A DNA stretch of 64,000 nt from contig NZHD01000007.1 of assembly GCA_002691205.1 (NCBI GenBank), positions 46,203 through 110,202 on the forward strand. Reading direction: 5' to 3'. Made by a program: the position numbers and the translations under genes. Positions 41,983-50,549 of the stretch are shown here, piece by piece. This DNA comes from Deltaproteobacteria bacterium (GTDB lineage: Bacteria > Myxococcota_A > UBA9160 > UBA4427). Positions within the stretch are counted from its first letter, which is position 1. Each line of letters begins with the position of its first letter. The notes below the pieces were generated by a model. That model ran no database searches, was not told the origin of the DNA, and was given only the letters and a program-made list of their open reading frames with translations.

Positions 41983-44900
41983 CTACCAGTCCTTCTCTAT
42001 AGGATTGTAGCCACTCGTGTCCTCTTGTTGCTTACGTCTATGTCTCTCGGCTTCGCGATCCCGGACGGCTTGGAGGAGTTGATTGGGGTCGCGATTGACT
42101 TCTTCTTGAGGTGTTTTCTCTTGCTCAGGCTGACTCGCCCCCTCTGAGGGAGAAGGTTTTTCTTGCTGTTCTTGTTCTTCGGGCTCTTGCTCCTCCTCGT
42201 CCTGTTTGGGTTGAGGGGGTTCAAGGACAGCTAGGGCTTCCTGTATTTTTTCGAGGGCTTTGTCTTGTTGGATTCGCACGGGCTCCAAATCGTACTCGTC
42301 GGTTTTCAACATGTCCTTTTCAAGGCCGTCCGCCGCGGCCATCATATCTTGGCTGGCCATGAGTACGAGTTCAGAAGCCCGGGCCAACTTTTCGGCCGCT
42401 TCTTGAGCCGCCGCAGGGTCTTGAGCGGCTTGCTGTCCCACTAGTTGTTCGGGTTGGGCGAATGACTGTTCATGAAGGGTGTCGGCCAGGCTCTCTGATC
42501 TTTCAGCCAGTTGTTGTTGCCGTTGTTCCAGAGGGCCGAGAACACGGTCGGAGAGCGCGCGGCCAGCCATTTCTTCGGTTTCGTCTCCCAATTCAAACTG
42601 GAAGCGTGCCACCTCCTTTAGATGCTCGATGACGGAAAAGAAAAGACGTCTTAGACCCTCCAGGCCGCGAACAGCGGTAGAAACTCTTTGCTCAGCTTTC
42701 TCGTGAGAGCCAGTGACCTCTCCCATTCTGGAGAGGGGGTCAAGGGCACCTCGCATGGCGGACTCGACCAAGGCGAGAATTCCATCTGCCAACTCAAGGC
42801 GTTTCTGTTCCGCTTCAATTTCGTCGCGAGAAGGAGACTCTTGTTGAGAGGACTTGGAAGCTAAGTCGGTGCGTTTCTCTTCAAGTAACTCGGCGATGCG
42901 GTTGGCTCTCTCAAGATTACGTTCTTGAAGTCCGCTCATGGCCTCAGCCCACTCGGCAAGTGAGTCAGTTTCCTGGGTTCTGAGGAGTTCCGCGATCCGT
43001 GATTCGTCCGACCATGCCGCTTCGATCAGCCCGCGAAGATCGAGGAATTGCTCCCGGGCTTCGATCAGTTCGGAGAGTGCGGCGAGAAGGCTGGGGAGAG
43101 CCTCATCGGGCTGTTCCATTCGAAGTGCATCGGTCGCTTCGGCGAGTTGGTTGCTGGCTGTTTCAACATGAGGTTGGGCTGCGCTCAGCTGTTTGAGCGT
43201 TTTTGCCTCTTCGGGGTTATCCGTTTGGCTGTTTTGATGGATGCCCATGGAGAGCTTGGTGTTTAGCTCAGTTGCGCGTTCTGTTAGGCTAAGCGCAGCT
43301 TCAGAGAGGTAGTCGAGGTTTAACCAGGCCGGGGTCTGCACCGGCCGATTGGTATTTTGGCCGGATAGAGAATCAAGATCAACCGCGTTCGATAAGAGGA
43401 TTGTCGTCTCTTGGGCCATGCTTTGGTTGTCTGTAATCAGGCCCTCGATTAACGGCACGGGACCCATAAGCTGTTCTCTCGCCCGTTTTAATTCAAATAA
43501 GCCAGCCGACGCCCGGCGATGGGCTCGCGCAGCCTGTCTTCGACGTAGCTGGACGCGCGCTTGTCCAATTCGCTCACGCGCACGATGGAGGTAGTGAAGG
43601 ACTCCTTCTAGGCCCACGACCTGCATCGCTTCCTCGGGTGTTCTCTCAGATTCGGCTTTTTGTTGTAGTCGTTTAAGTTCGTCTCCGACGGCTTGAGTGA
43701 GCTGCCCCGTTTCTGTCAACAAGGTTCGCTCTTCCACCGCCACCCCTTTGAATTCTGCACGGCTGGCTTCGCTGGGGTTCATGTTTAAGGGGTCTTGAGC
43801 TTGAGAGGCCACTTGTCGGATCGAGCGCGTGACCTTTCTCTGATTTTCGATCAATGCATCAAGTCGGCCTGGAATGTCGAGAGGCGTTTTCTCGGCCAAC
43901 GCATCGGACAATAAAAGGGCTCGTTTTAAAAGGATTTCAAGGTTTAGGCGCGCAGTTTCATTTTTGGGGCGGAGAGCAATCGCTTCGCGTAACCAGTCCG
44001 TGGCGCGCTCCAAGCTTTGCAGAGACGAGGCTGGATCATCTTCAAGGTTTGATTCGGCGCGCTCGACTTCGACCCAGCTTTGATTAAAAGTGGCTTGGAA
44101 ACGAAGCTGGCCGTCGCCTTTTGCGTTTCTGCGTGCGGCTTCGAAAAGTTTTTCGGCCTCATCAAGTTTACCCTGGTCCAGCGCGACGATTCCCTCATTG
44201 TAAGCCTCTCGAGGTTCATGGGGAACACTCAAAATAGAGCTGTCAGTATGAGGGGTCTGTGCGTGCTCATCGTTTGTAGCTTGGGTTTTATCTACAGAGG
44301 GAAGAGTATTGGAGTGGCTTTGGGCCCCCGAGTCTTGTGTCGGCGCGATGAGAAGGGCGAGTGCGAGAGAGGCCGAAGCCCAGCGTCGTTTCTGGGAGAT
44401 GAACACATGTCCAAGGAGGGCGAGAAGCGCCACCATGAGAGCCCATCCGAATCCGTCCTTTTGGACGGTTCGATCCGCTGATTCGCCTTCACCTCGCATG
44501 AGCGGTTGGATGTGTGCTTGGAAGATCGACTCAAGGTCAAGCACGCCCGTGCCAGCTGGGACATAGGCTCCCTCTGTGACGAGAGCCAGTTCTCGAAGAA
44601 GCGTTCCGTCGAGTCGGCTGATGGCTGGACGTCCTTCGGAATCAAGAATCCGCGTTCGTGCGCCTGATGAGGGGTCCGTGACCCAGATCTCGCTCCCGTT
44701 CTCATCGCCAAAGCCGATGACGACGATTTGAATACCGCGCTCGGCCGCTTTTTGGGCTGCATCGACCGGGAAGGAGTCATGGTCCTCCCCATCTGTGAAA
44801 AAGAGAAGCACACGGGCCAGATCGCCGGTGCTTCCGAAGCCTTCGGTTGCTTTGCGGATGGGTTCTTCGAGACGCGTGCCTCCTTGCGCCACACTGCCCA

Positions 44901-45390
44901 CATGAATGTGATCAAGAACGAGGCGGAGGAAGCCAAAGTCGGGTGTAAGAGGGCACAAAACTGTGGCCCGTCCAGCGAAGGCGATCAGGCCCACTTGGTC
45001 TCCCTCTAGGTAAGGGAGCAAGTCGCGGATTTCAGCCTTTGCGCGCTCGAGGCGATTGGGAGCGACGTCTTCAGCGAGCATGGATCGCGAAACATCGATG
45101 GCGATCATAATTTCCGCGCCGACCTGGGGTGTTTTTATAAACTCAACACCCCATTGAGGGCGCATTAAAGCGATGACAATCGCGCCGAGCGATAGGATGA
45201 GAAGCGCAAGGCTGGCGAAGCGTCGCCCGGGAGAGAGTTGATCGACGAGGCGCTTTTGCATCGGAAGTTTGATAAACCGGCTCAGGTCTCGTCCGCCGCG
45301 GAGCTCAAGAAATAGAAGAATGAAGGCAACAGCGAGAACCGCCCATAGGAGTAACGCATATTCGGGGTTTGCGAATTGAATTCCGTTCAA
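41983..45390 (-). CDS. BatB-BatC fusion: VWA domain plus TPR, coiled coil and acidic tail
   Basis: This 1135-residue protein combines two functions normally on separate genes. Residues 1-75 hold two helices, and about 92-290 a VWA domain with MIDAS DVSRS (D99, S101, S103). A helix follows at about 325-345, TPR repeats at about 390-500 (AYNEGIVALDQGKLDEAEKLF), then long coiled coils (about 500-1010). The Pro/Glu/Gln-rich end finishes EKDW, as BatC does. Such proteins act with MoxR in envelope or stress functions. TTG start, overlapping batA by four bases. Confidence 0.85.
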   Translation of the reverse strand: MNGIQFANPEYALLLWAVLAVAFILLFLELRGGRDLSRFIKLPMQKRLVDQLSPGRRFASLALLILSLGAIVIALMRPQWGVEFIKTPQVGAEIMIAIDVSRSMLAEDVAPNRLERAKAEIRDLLPYLEGDQVGLIAFAGRATVLCPLTPDFGFLRLVLDHIHVGSVAQGGTRLEEPIRKATEGFGSTGDLARVLLFFTDGEDHDSFPVDAAQKAAERGIQIVVIGFGDENGSEIWVTDPSSGARTRILDSEGRPAISRLDGTLLRELALVTEGAYVPAGTGVLDLESIFQAHIQPLMRGEGESADRTVQKDGFGWALMVALLALLGHVFISQKRRWASASLALALLIAPTQDSGAQSHSNTLPSVDKTQATNDEHAQTPHTDSSILSVPHEPREAYNEGIVALDQGKLDEAEKLFEAARRNAKGDGQLRFQATFNQSWVEVERAESNLEDDPASSLQSLERATDWLREAIALRPKNETARLNLEILLKRALLLSDALAEKTPLDIPGRLDALIENQRKVTRSIRQVASQAQDPLNMNPSEASRAEFKGVAVEERTLLTETGQLTQAVGDELKRLQQKAESERTPEEAMQVVGLEGVLHYLHRARERIGQARVQLRRRQAARAHRRASAGLFELKRAREQLMGPVPLIEGLITDNQSMAQETTILLSNAVDLDSLSGQNTNRPVQTPAWLNLDYLSEAALSLTERATELNTKLSMGIHQNSQTDNPEEAKTLKQLSAAQPHVETASNQLAEATDALRMEQPDEALPSLLAALSELIEAREQFLDLRGLIEAAWSDESRIAELLRTQETDSLAEWAEAMSGLQERNLERANRIAELLEEKRTDLASKSSQQESPSRDEIEAEQKRLELADGILALVESAMRGALDPLSRMGEVTGSHEKAEQRVSTAVRGLEGLRRLFFSVIEHLKEVARFQFELGDETEEMAGRALSDRVLGPLEQRQQQLAERSESLADTLHEQSFAQPEQLVGQQAAQDPAAAQEAAEKLARASELVLMASQDMMAAADGLEKDMLKTDEYDLEPVRIQQDKALEKIQEALAVLEPPQPKQDEEEQEPEEQEQQEKPSPSEGASQPEQEKTPQEEVNRDPNQLLQAVRDREAERHRRKQQEDTSGYNPIEKDW

Positions 45391-46406
45391 GGCAATCTCC
45401 GAAGCAGGCTGCCTGACAGCAGTGCGGCGCTAAGCATCGAGAGGCCCGCGGCTCCGGCGAACTCTTTATAGTACTCGTCGTACTGCATATAACGGAGTTC
45501 GACGATCTCGCTGCGCTCAAGGGAATTGATTTCGTCGTAGATCTCAGAGAGCGCATCTAGATTATCGGCATGGAAGTAGCGTCCACCGGTTCGTTCTGCG
45601 ATCTCTTGAAGTGTTCGCTCGTCCAATTCGACGAAGGCTTGTCTGAGAACTTGTTGTCCTCTCCATTCCACGGGAACCGGTGCATATCCTGTTCGTCCCG
45701 CGCCCACGGTATAGACCTTGATGTCGTGAGCCGCGGCCAGTTCTGCAGCCTGGCCCGGCGAGATGTCACCTGCATTCCCAACTCCGTCCGTCAAGAGAAT
45801 CGCGACCTTGCTCTGAGCTTTACTTCTCCGCAGCCTTTCCACCGCCAGCGCAAGTCCTTCACCCAGGGCGGTTCCGTCTTCTTGCGGGTCTCTCACGATT
45901 TCGGTTTGGTCGAGAATGGCTCCTAGATTTCGATGATCAAGGGTCAGAGGTGCGGCGCTATCGGCATAGCGAGCAAAGGAAACTAAACCTACAAGGTCAT
46001 CGGGTCGCCCTTCGGTGTTTCCGTCGAGTCCAAGGAAACGATTTAACACTTGCTTGACAGCAATCAATCGGTCGACGCTGGTATCGCCTTCAACAAAGTC
46101 TCGTGCGTTCATGGAGCCAGAGCGGTCAACCACCATCATCATGGCGATGCCCTCTCTGAATATGCGTGTCTCGGCGTCACCCGTGCGTGGGCCGGCTAGA
46201 GCAACTGCGAGAAGGAGGGTAGCGAGAGCAAGGCAAGCGGGAGGGAGCGGGAGCATTCGAATCCTCCACGAGTGCGGAGATTCTTCGAGAAGCGAGTGGC
46301 TTGAGAACCGGATCGAGGAGGGGGCTCGGCTCGCGAACCAGTAGACCAAGGGGGCCAGGACTGAAAGCAGGAGTAACGCAGGGTCACGAAATTCGAAGCC
46401 ACTCAC
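45387..46406 (-). CDS. batA: BatA-like VWA-domain protein
   Basis: The 339-residue protein has two N-terminal helices, a VWA domain with MIDAS VVDRSGSMNARDF (D94) and ILLTDGVGN, and a C-terminal helix (about 315-333). This is BatA. MIDAS residues are intact, so it can bind metal and a partner. GTG start; it overlaps its neighbours by 4 bases on each side within the operon. Confidence 0.9.
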   Translation of the reverse strand: MSGFEFRDPALLLLSVLAPLVYWFASRAPSSIRFSSHSLLEESPHSWRIRMLPLPPACLALATLLLAVALAGPRTGDAETRIFREGIAMMMVVDRSGSMNARDFVEGDTSVDRLIAVKQVLNRFLGLDGNTEGRPDDLVGLVSFARYADSAAPLTLDHRNLGAILDQTEIVRDPQEDGTALGEGLALAVERLRRSKAQSKVAILLTDGVGNAGDISPGQAAELAAAHDIKVYTVGAGRTGYAPVPVEWRGQQVLRQAFVELDERTLQEIAERTGGRYFHADNLDALSEIYDEINSLERSEIVELRYMQYDEYYKEFAGAAGLSMLSAALLSGSLLRRLP

Positions 46407-47428
46407 GTCGTGGTCTCCTTGATTTCATTGCTCATGGGTGGCTGGGAGAGAGGATTTTCCTCCGCGGTTTCTCGTGTCTCGTCAAGAAATCGTCTCGCGG
46501 CTTCAATCGCTTCTTCGATGCTTTCCTCTGTAGGAATGTGCCCCGCGAATTTGACCAAGTCACATTGGTTGAGGAAGTTGCGAAGAAGACTCTGGTGCTT
46601 CCGGCCCAGATCCGGTGAGCCCACGACGAGTTCTAGAAAACGTTCTGTTGTGAGCTCCGGTGACCGGAGAGAGAATCGGCCTTCAAGGTAACGTCGAACG
46701 ATATCGGATAGGTCAACGAAAAATGGTCCCATTGCGTGGGCCTGAGGCCGGGGCGATGAAAGGAGGCCTTCTAATTCTTGGTGAGCAATTTCCCAGGCGC
46801 TCATCGTAGAGGAACGTCTAAAGGATCGAAAAGCTAAAAATGAAGCAACTCCGATCAAGGCGAGGAGAACAATGATCCAGATTGAGGGATTGGATGCCAT
46901 CGCTGACGGCTTTTCAAGGCGGCCCAGGGCAGGGGCAAGCTCGGCCTCTGCGCTTTCGGGCATGACCGAGGCCACTTCGAAGGGAAGGCCTTCCGTGAGA
47001 ATTTCATACGCATCTTGATTTTGAGGGGCCAGGTTTCGGCCCGGGCGGCGATCGACGAATTCGATGAGGATAGCTGGAATCGTATGGGACCCAGAGGCGG
47101 GCGCCTGGAGTGTATATCTCTGCTCGTAGACCGTATTTCCAGAATCATCGATGCTTTCACGCGGAACAAAATCGACGATTCTGAATCGGTCGAGAGCTTC
47201 TCCAAATTCAGGCATAAGAACTTCGACTTCGGGTTCAGCTTTGACCTCAACTCGCAATCGAATCGGATCACCGATCAGGGGCGCGTCGGGCAAAACCTCG
47301 ACATGCACTTGGACTGGACCCGATTGAGAATCGGTAGAGAGTCCGTGGGATTCAATGCTCAACGTGAAAAATAGAAAGCATCCAGATGCGAAGGAAAGCC
47401 ATTTGCGCATTTCCCCTATCGATTTCAT
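46403..47428 (-). CDS. BatD-like/DUF4381-type membrane protein
   Basis: The 341-residue protein has a signal peptide (ASGCFLFFTLSIESHG), a beta-rich BatD-like periplasmic domain (VQVHVEVLPDAPLIGDPIRL, about 35-160), one helix (SIWIIVLLALIGVASFLAF, about 185-205) and a cytosolic helical domain resembling DUF4381 (FFVDLSDIVRRYLEGRF, ELTTERFLE). The DUF4381 family usually lies between DUF58 and batA genes, as here. It may couple the cytosolic and periplasmic parts of the complex. ATG start; overlaps DUF58 by 4 bases. Confidence 0.72.
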   Translation of the reverse strand: MKSIGEMRKWLSFASGCFLFFTLSIESHGLSTDSQSGPVQVHVEVLPDAPLIGDPIRLRVEVKAEPEVEVLMPEFGEALDRFRIVDFVPRESIDDSGNTVYEQRYTLQAPASGSHTIPAILIEFVDRRPGRNLAPQNQDAYEILTEGLPFEVASVMPESAEAELAPALGRLEKPSAMASNPSIWIIVLLALIGVASFLAFRSFRRSSTMSAWEIAHQELEGLLSSPRPQAHAMGPFFVDLSDIVRRYLEGRFSLRSPELTTERFLELVVGSPDLGRKHQSLLRNFLNQCDLVKFAGHIPTEESIEEAIEAARRFLDETRETAEENPLSQPPMSNEIKETTT

Positions 47429-48378
47429 CGGCTTGCTCTTTTTTCGCGTTTTTTAAAAAATCGCACGAGGGGGTCCACGACATCCCCGTCGGTATCGACA
47501 TGGATAAGATCGATACCGGATGTCGCGAGGCGACTGCGCAAATCATCGATTCGCTGTTCAGAGTTTGCAGAGAGGGTTTTTCTAAATCGCGCGGATCTCG
47601 TGTCGACGACGCGGCTTCGTCCCGTTTCGGCGTCCTCGAGCGTAATCAGTCCAACATCCTCCATGCTGAGTTCTCGCGGGTCCGTGATGAGGACAGCGAC
47701 CACGTCATGCTTTCGGTGCGCTGCTCGAAGGGCCTTCTCGTACCCCTCGTCGATGAAGTCGCTCACGACGAAGCAAACGGTTCTGCGGCGATTGACGGTG
47801 AGGAAGAACTCCATCGCTCCCGCTATATCGGTGCCTTTGCGGGCCTCCCGGGGGCCGCCCCGATGACCCTTGAGCTTGTCGATCCATTTTTTGGGCGGGG
47901 TCTTCTCCTCGTTTTCCTCTCCCCGTGCCAGCACTTCCCGGACGACTCGAAGCGCATGCTTTTGTCCCTTTCGCGGAGGAATGTATTGCTGTGTTCCGCT
48001 GTGGAAAAGGAGCAAGCCGACTTTATCGTCATTGCGGCTTGCCGAGAAGGCGAGAAGGGCGCAAAACTCAGCCGCACATTCTCTTTTCGATCGAGACGTC
48101 GACCCGAAGTCCTGTGACGCCGAAACATCGGCCATCAGCATGAGCGTGAGTTGACGTTCCTCGACGTAACGCTTGACGTATGCTTCACCCATCCGGGCGG
48201 TGACGTTCCAGTCGATACTCCGGATATCGTCGCCTGGCGTGTACGGGCGAACCTCATCAAATTCTATTCCGCTTCCTTTGAAGACGGATACGTATTCGCC
48301 GGCGAGTACATCTGATACCTGGCGCCCGGTTCGCACCTGTATCTCGCGTACTCGACGCATGATGTCCTTGGGGAGCAT
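47425..48378 (-). CDS. DUF58 domain-containing protein
   Basis: The 317-residue soluble protein has the DUF58 core: GEYVSVFKGSGIEFDEVRPY, PGDDIRSIDWNVTARMGEAY, and a VWA-like segment with LMADVSASQDFG and VVSDFIDEGYE. In MoxR operons, DUF58 proteins are thought to be partners of the AAA+ ATPase and VWA proteins. ATG start. It follows moxR by 23 bases. Confidence 0.9.
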   Translation of the reverse strand: MLPKDIMRRVREIQVRTGRQVSDVLAGEYVSVFKGSGIEFDEVRPYTPGDDIRSIDWNVTARMGEAYVKRYVEERQLTLMLMADVSASQDFGSTSRSKRECAAEFCALLAFSASRNDDKVGLLLFHSGTQQYIPPRKGQKHALRVVREVLARGEENEEKTPPKKWIDKLKGHRGGPREARKGTDIAGAMEFFLTVNRRRTVCFVVSDFIDEGYEKALRAAHRKHDVVAVLITDPRELSMEDVGLITLEDAETGRSRVVDTRSARFRKTLSANSEQRIDDLRSRLATSGIDLIHVDTDGDVVDPLVRFFKKREKRASR

Positions 48379-48401
48379 GCCTTGCGTCTCACTCTCAGTC
48401 T

Positions 48402-49388
48402 TCAGGGAACTAGTTGGGTGTCCATAATCTTTTGAATAATATCTTCCGATGTCATTCCCTCGGCTTCGGCTTCATAGCTTGTACTCACGCGATGTCGGAG
48501 TACGTTGGGAGCAACGCTTTGGATGTCATGGGGCGTCACATAGCCTCTGCCTTGAAGGAAAGCATGCGCTTTGGAAGCTTTCATAAGCGCAATGCTGGCA
48601 CGAGGGCTCGCTCCGTGCTCGATGAGTCCTTCGAGTTGACCGAGTCCGATAAGGCTTGGTTCCCTCGTCGCTTGAACCATGTCGACAATATAGTTTCGAG
48701 CTTTCTCATCCACAAAGAGTTGTTCAACAGTGGCTCGGGCTTTGAGGATATCTTCAGCGCTGGCTACGGTTCCCACTTCAGGGATGGGCTTTCCGCTCGC
48801 CATGCGGTCAAGAATGCGTCGCTCCTCTTCTTGGGTGGGATATCCAATTTTGATTTTGAGCATGAAGCGATCGACTTGCGCTTCGGGAAGAGGGTAGGTG
48901 CCTTCTTGTTCAATCGGATTTTGGGTCGCAAGCACAAGGAAGGGGTTGGCCAATTGAAAGCTCTCTCCGCCAATGGTGACTTGACGTTCTTGCATGGCCT
49001 CCAGCAGAGCGGCTTGGACTTTCGCAGGTGCTCGATTGATTTCGTCGGCGAGTACTAAGTTGGAAAATATGGGGCCTTTTTTCACGCTGAATGTGCCGTC
49101 GCCAGGGTTTAGGATTTGAGTGCCTGTGACATCGGCGGGCAGCATGTCGGGTGTGAATTGAATTCGTGCAAAGCCAGTATCGATGGCTCTCGAAAGAGAT
49201 TGCACGGCGAGTGTTTTGGCGAGTCCGGGGAGGCCTTCAAGCAGTACATGCCCGTCACAGAGAAGGCCCACGAGCAGATTTCGGGCCATATCTTCTTGGC
49301 CCACGAGCACCTTGCCCATTTCACTCAAAATGCTTTCGCATAAGCGATGCTGGCTCTCGTCGATTGTGGCGCGAGATGTGTCTTCCAT
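48402..49388 (-). CDS. MoxR family AAA+ ATPase
   Basis: The 328-residue ATPase has Walker A in LEGLPGLAKTLAVQSL, Walker B NLVLADEINRAPAKVQAAL, sensor 1 LATQNPIEQEGTYPLPEAQ, and a C-terminal lid domain. MoxR ATPases act as chaperone-like partners of VWA proteins. It starts the seven-gene reverse operon that runs to 39304. ATG start with GGAG about 10 bases upstream. Confidence 0.93.
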   Translation of the reverse strand: MEDTSRATIDESQHRLCESILSEMGKVLVGQEDMARNLLVGLLCDGHVLLEGLPGLAKTLAVQSLSRAIDTGFARIQFTPDMLPADVTGTQILNPGDGTFSVKKGPIFSNLVLADEINRAPAKVQAALLEAMQERQVTIGGESFQLANPFLVLATQNPIEQEGTYPLPEAQVDRFMLKIKIGYPTQEEERRILDRMASGKPIPEVGTVASAEDILKARATVEQLFVDEKARNYIVDMVQATREPSLIGLGQLEGLIEHGASPRASIALMKASKAHAFLQGRGYVTPHDIQSVAPNVLRHRVSTSYEAEAEGMTSEDIIQKIMDTQLVP

Positions 49389-49742
49389 GATGAATTGCTC
49401 CGAAAATGTTTTGCTCTTCCAGACCCTGCTCGGGCTGTCTTGGTTCCCCAGTTTATCTGGTTATCTGGGCCGCTATGGTAGAGACCCGTTGGCCTCTCTT
49501 CCAGCACTAAGCGCTCTGGATTCAGTCCTTTTTAAATTCTTAGGACTTCCTGACTCAAAAGGACAGATACGAGGGCGGGGGGGCAACCCCAACAGCCTGA
49601 ATCTATCGAAGAGATCGACGGTGGGGTCTGGTGGGGTGGATCAAATAGGGGTCTGACTCAGGTGGGTTCTTGAGTGAGTTCTGTTTTAAAAGTGGATCGC
49701 TTCTTTCCCACCGGAGTACGTCGAATTCTGTAGCATAGGAAG
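49389..49742. other. Divergent intergenic region between moxR and hisA
   Basis: This 354-base region must carry the promoter of the leftward moxR operon and of hisA. I see one inverted repeat, AGTCCT (49524-49529) and AGGACT (49542-49547), with a 12-base AT-rich spacer, and a G-run with a complementary CCCC (49577-49590). No convincing sigma70 boxes, tRNA or small-protein gene was found. Confidence 0.4.
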
Positions 49743-50513
49743 GTGACCTGCTTCAGACCTTGCATTGATCTCCACGATGGGCGCGTTAAACAGATTGTTG
49801 GCGGGAGCCTGCGTGATACGGGTCCGGGTCCCGAAACGAACTTCATTGCCGAGCAGGGCTCAGCCTATTTCGCCGAATTGTATCGACGGGATGGGCTTTC
49901 AGGAGGGCATGTGATTCGCTTGGGGACCGGGAACGATCAGGCAGCGCGGGAGGCCCTGGCCGCCTGGCCGGGTGGACTTCAACTCGGTGGCGGCATTAAT
50001 GCGGAGAACGCAGAGGACTGGTTGGCCGCAGGGGCTGAGAAGGTGATCGTGACGAGTTGGCTCTTCGAGGGCGGTGAATTGTCCCTTTCTCGGGCGAAAG
50101 CCCTGTCTCGCCGTATCGGTTCTGATCGTCTCGTGATCGATTTAAGCTGTAGGCGGGAGGATGGGGAGTGGTGGGTGGCCACCGATCGCTGGCAGACGGT
50201 GACTCGGACTCGGGTGGACCGAGAGACTCTGCATCAGCTTTCCGATTTTTGCGCTGAATTTCTGATTCATGCGGCTGATGTGGAAGGGCGCCAAGAGGGG
50301 ATCGACGAGGCTTTGGTGGAGCGAATCGGCTCCGAATCGCCATTGCCTTGCACCTACGCCGGAGGAGGACGCGAATTGGCAGACCTGGGTCGCGTAGAGG
50401 CGCTCTCGGGGGGGCGAGTCGATTTGACTTTCGGGAGTGCTCTTGATCTTTTTGGGGGCGACGGGGTCCGGTATGAGGACTGCGTGGCTTGGAACACCTC
50501 GAGGCTAGGCTAA
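49743..50513 (+). CDS. hisA: Eukaryotic-type HisA (ProFAR isomerase, HIS6-like)
   Basis: The 256-residue TIM-barrel protein reads FRPCIDLHDGRVKQIVGGSL, HVIRLGTGNDQAAREAL, LQLGGGINAENAEDWL, VIVTSWLFEGGEL, VIDLSCRREDGEWWVATDRW, EFLIHAADVEG and VDLTFGSALDLFGG. These match the eukaryotic HIS6-type isomerase closely and differ from normal bacterial HisA. Catalytic-type Asp residues are D9 and D133. It isomerises ProFAR to PRFAR in histidine synthesis. It stands alone, not in a his operon. The GTG start has only a weak ribosome site very close to it (AGGA). Confidence 0.88.
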   Translation: MTCFRPCIDLHDGRVKQIVGGSLRDTGPGPETNFIAEQGSAYFAELYRRDGLSGGHVIRLGTGNDQAAREALAAWPGGLQLGGGINAENAEDWLAAGAEKVIVTSWLFEGGELSLSRAKALSRRIGSDRLVIDLSCRREDGEWWVATDRWQTVTRTRVDRETLHQLSDFCAEFLIHAADVEGRQEGIDEALVERIGSESPLPCTYAGGGRELADLGRVEALSGGRVDLTFGSALDLFGGDGVRYEDCVAWNTSRLG

Positions 50514-50549
50514 CGCTCTGGCCTCATGAACCTCTGACATCGATCTGGT

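Noticed and set aside
47386..48117. Plus-strand frame of 243 codons opposite DUF58
   Set aside because: A shadow; the reverse strand encodes a clear DUF58 protein.
48414..49058. Plus-strand frame of 214 codons opposite moxR
   Set aside because: A shadow; the reverse strand carries the AAA+ motifs of MoxR.
49183..49656. 157-codon plus-strand frame entering the moxR-hisA gap
   Set aside because: More than half lies antisense to moxR, composition is irregular and no domain is seen.
49389..49742. tRNA or small structured RNA in the moxR-hisA gap
   Set aside because: No T-loop consensus, cloverleaf or SRP/RNase P motif was found; only short inverted repeats.
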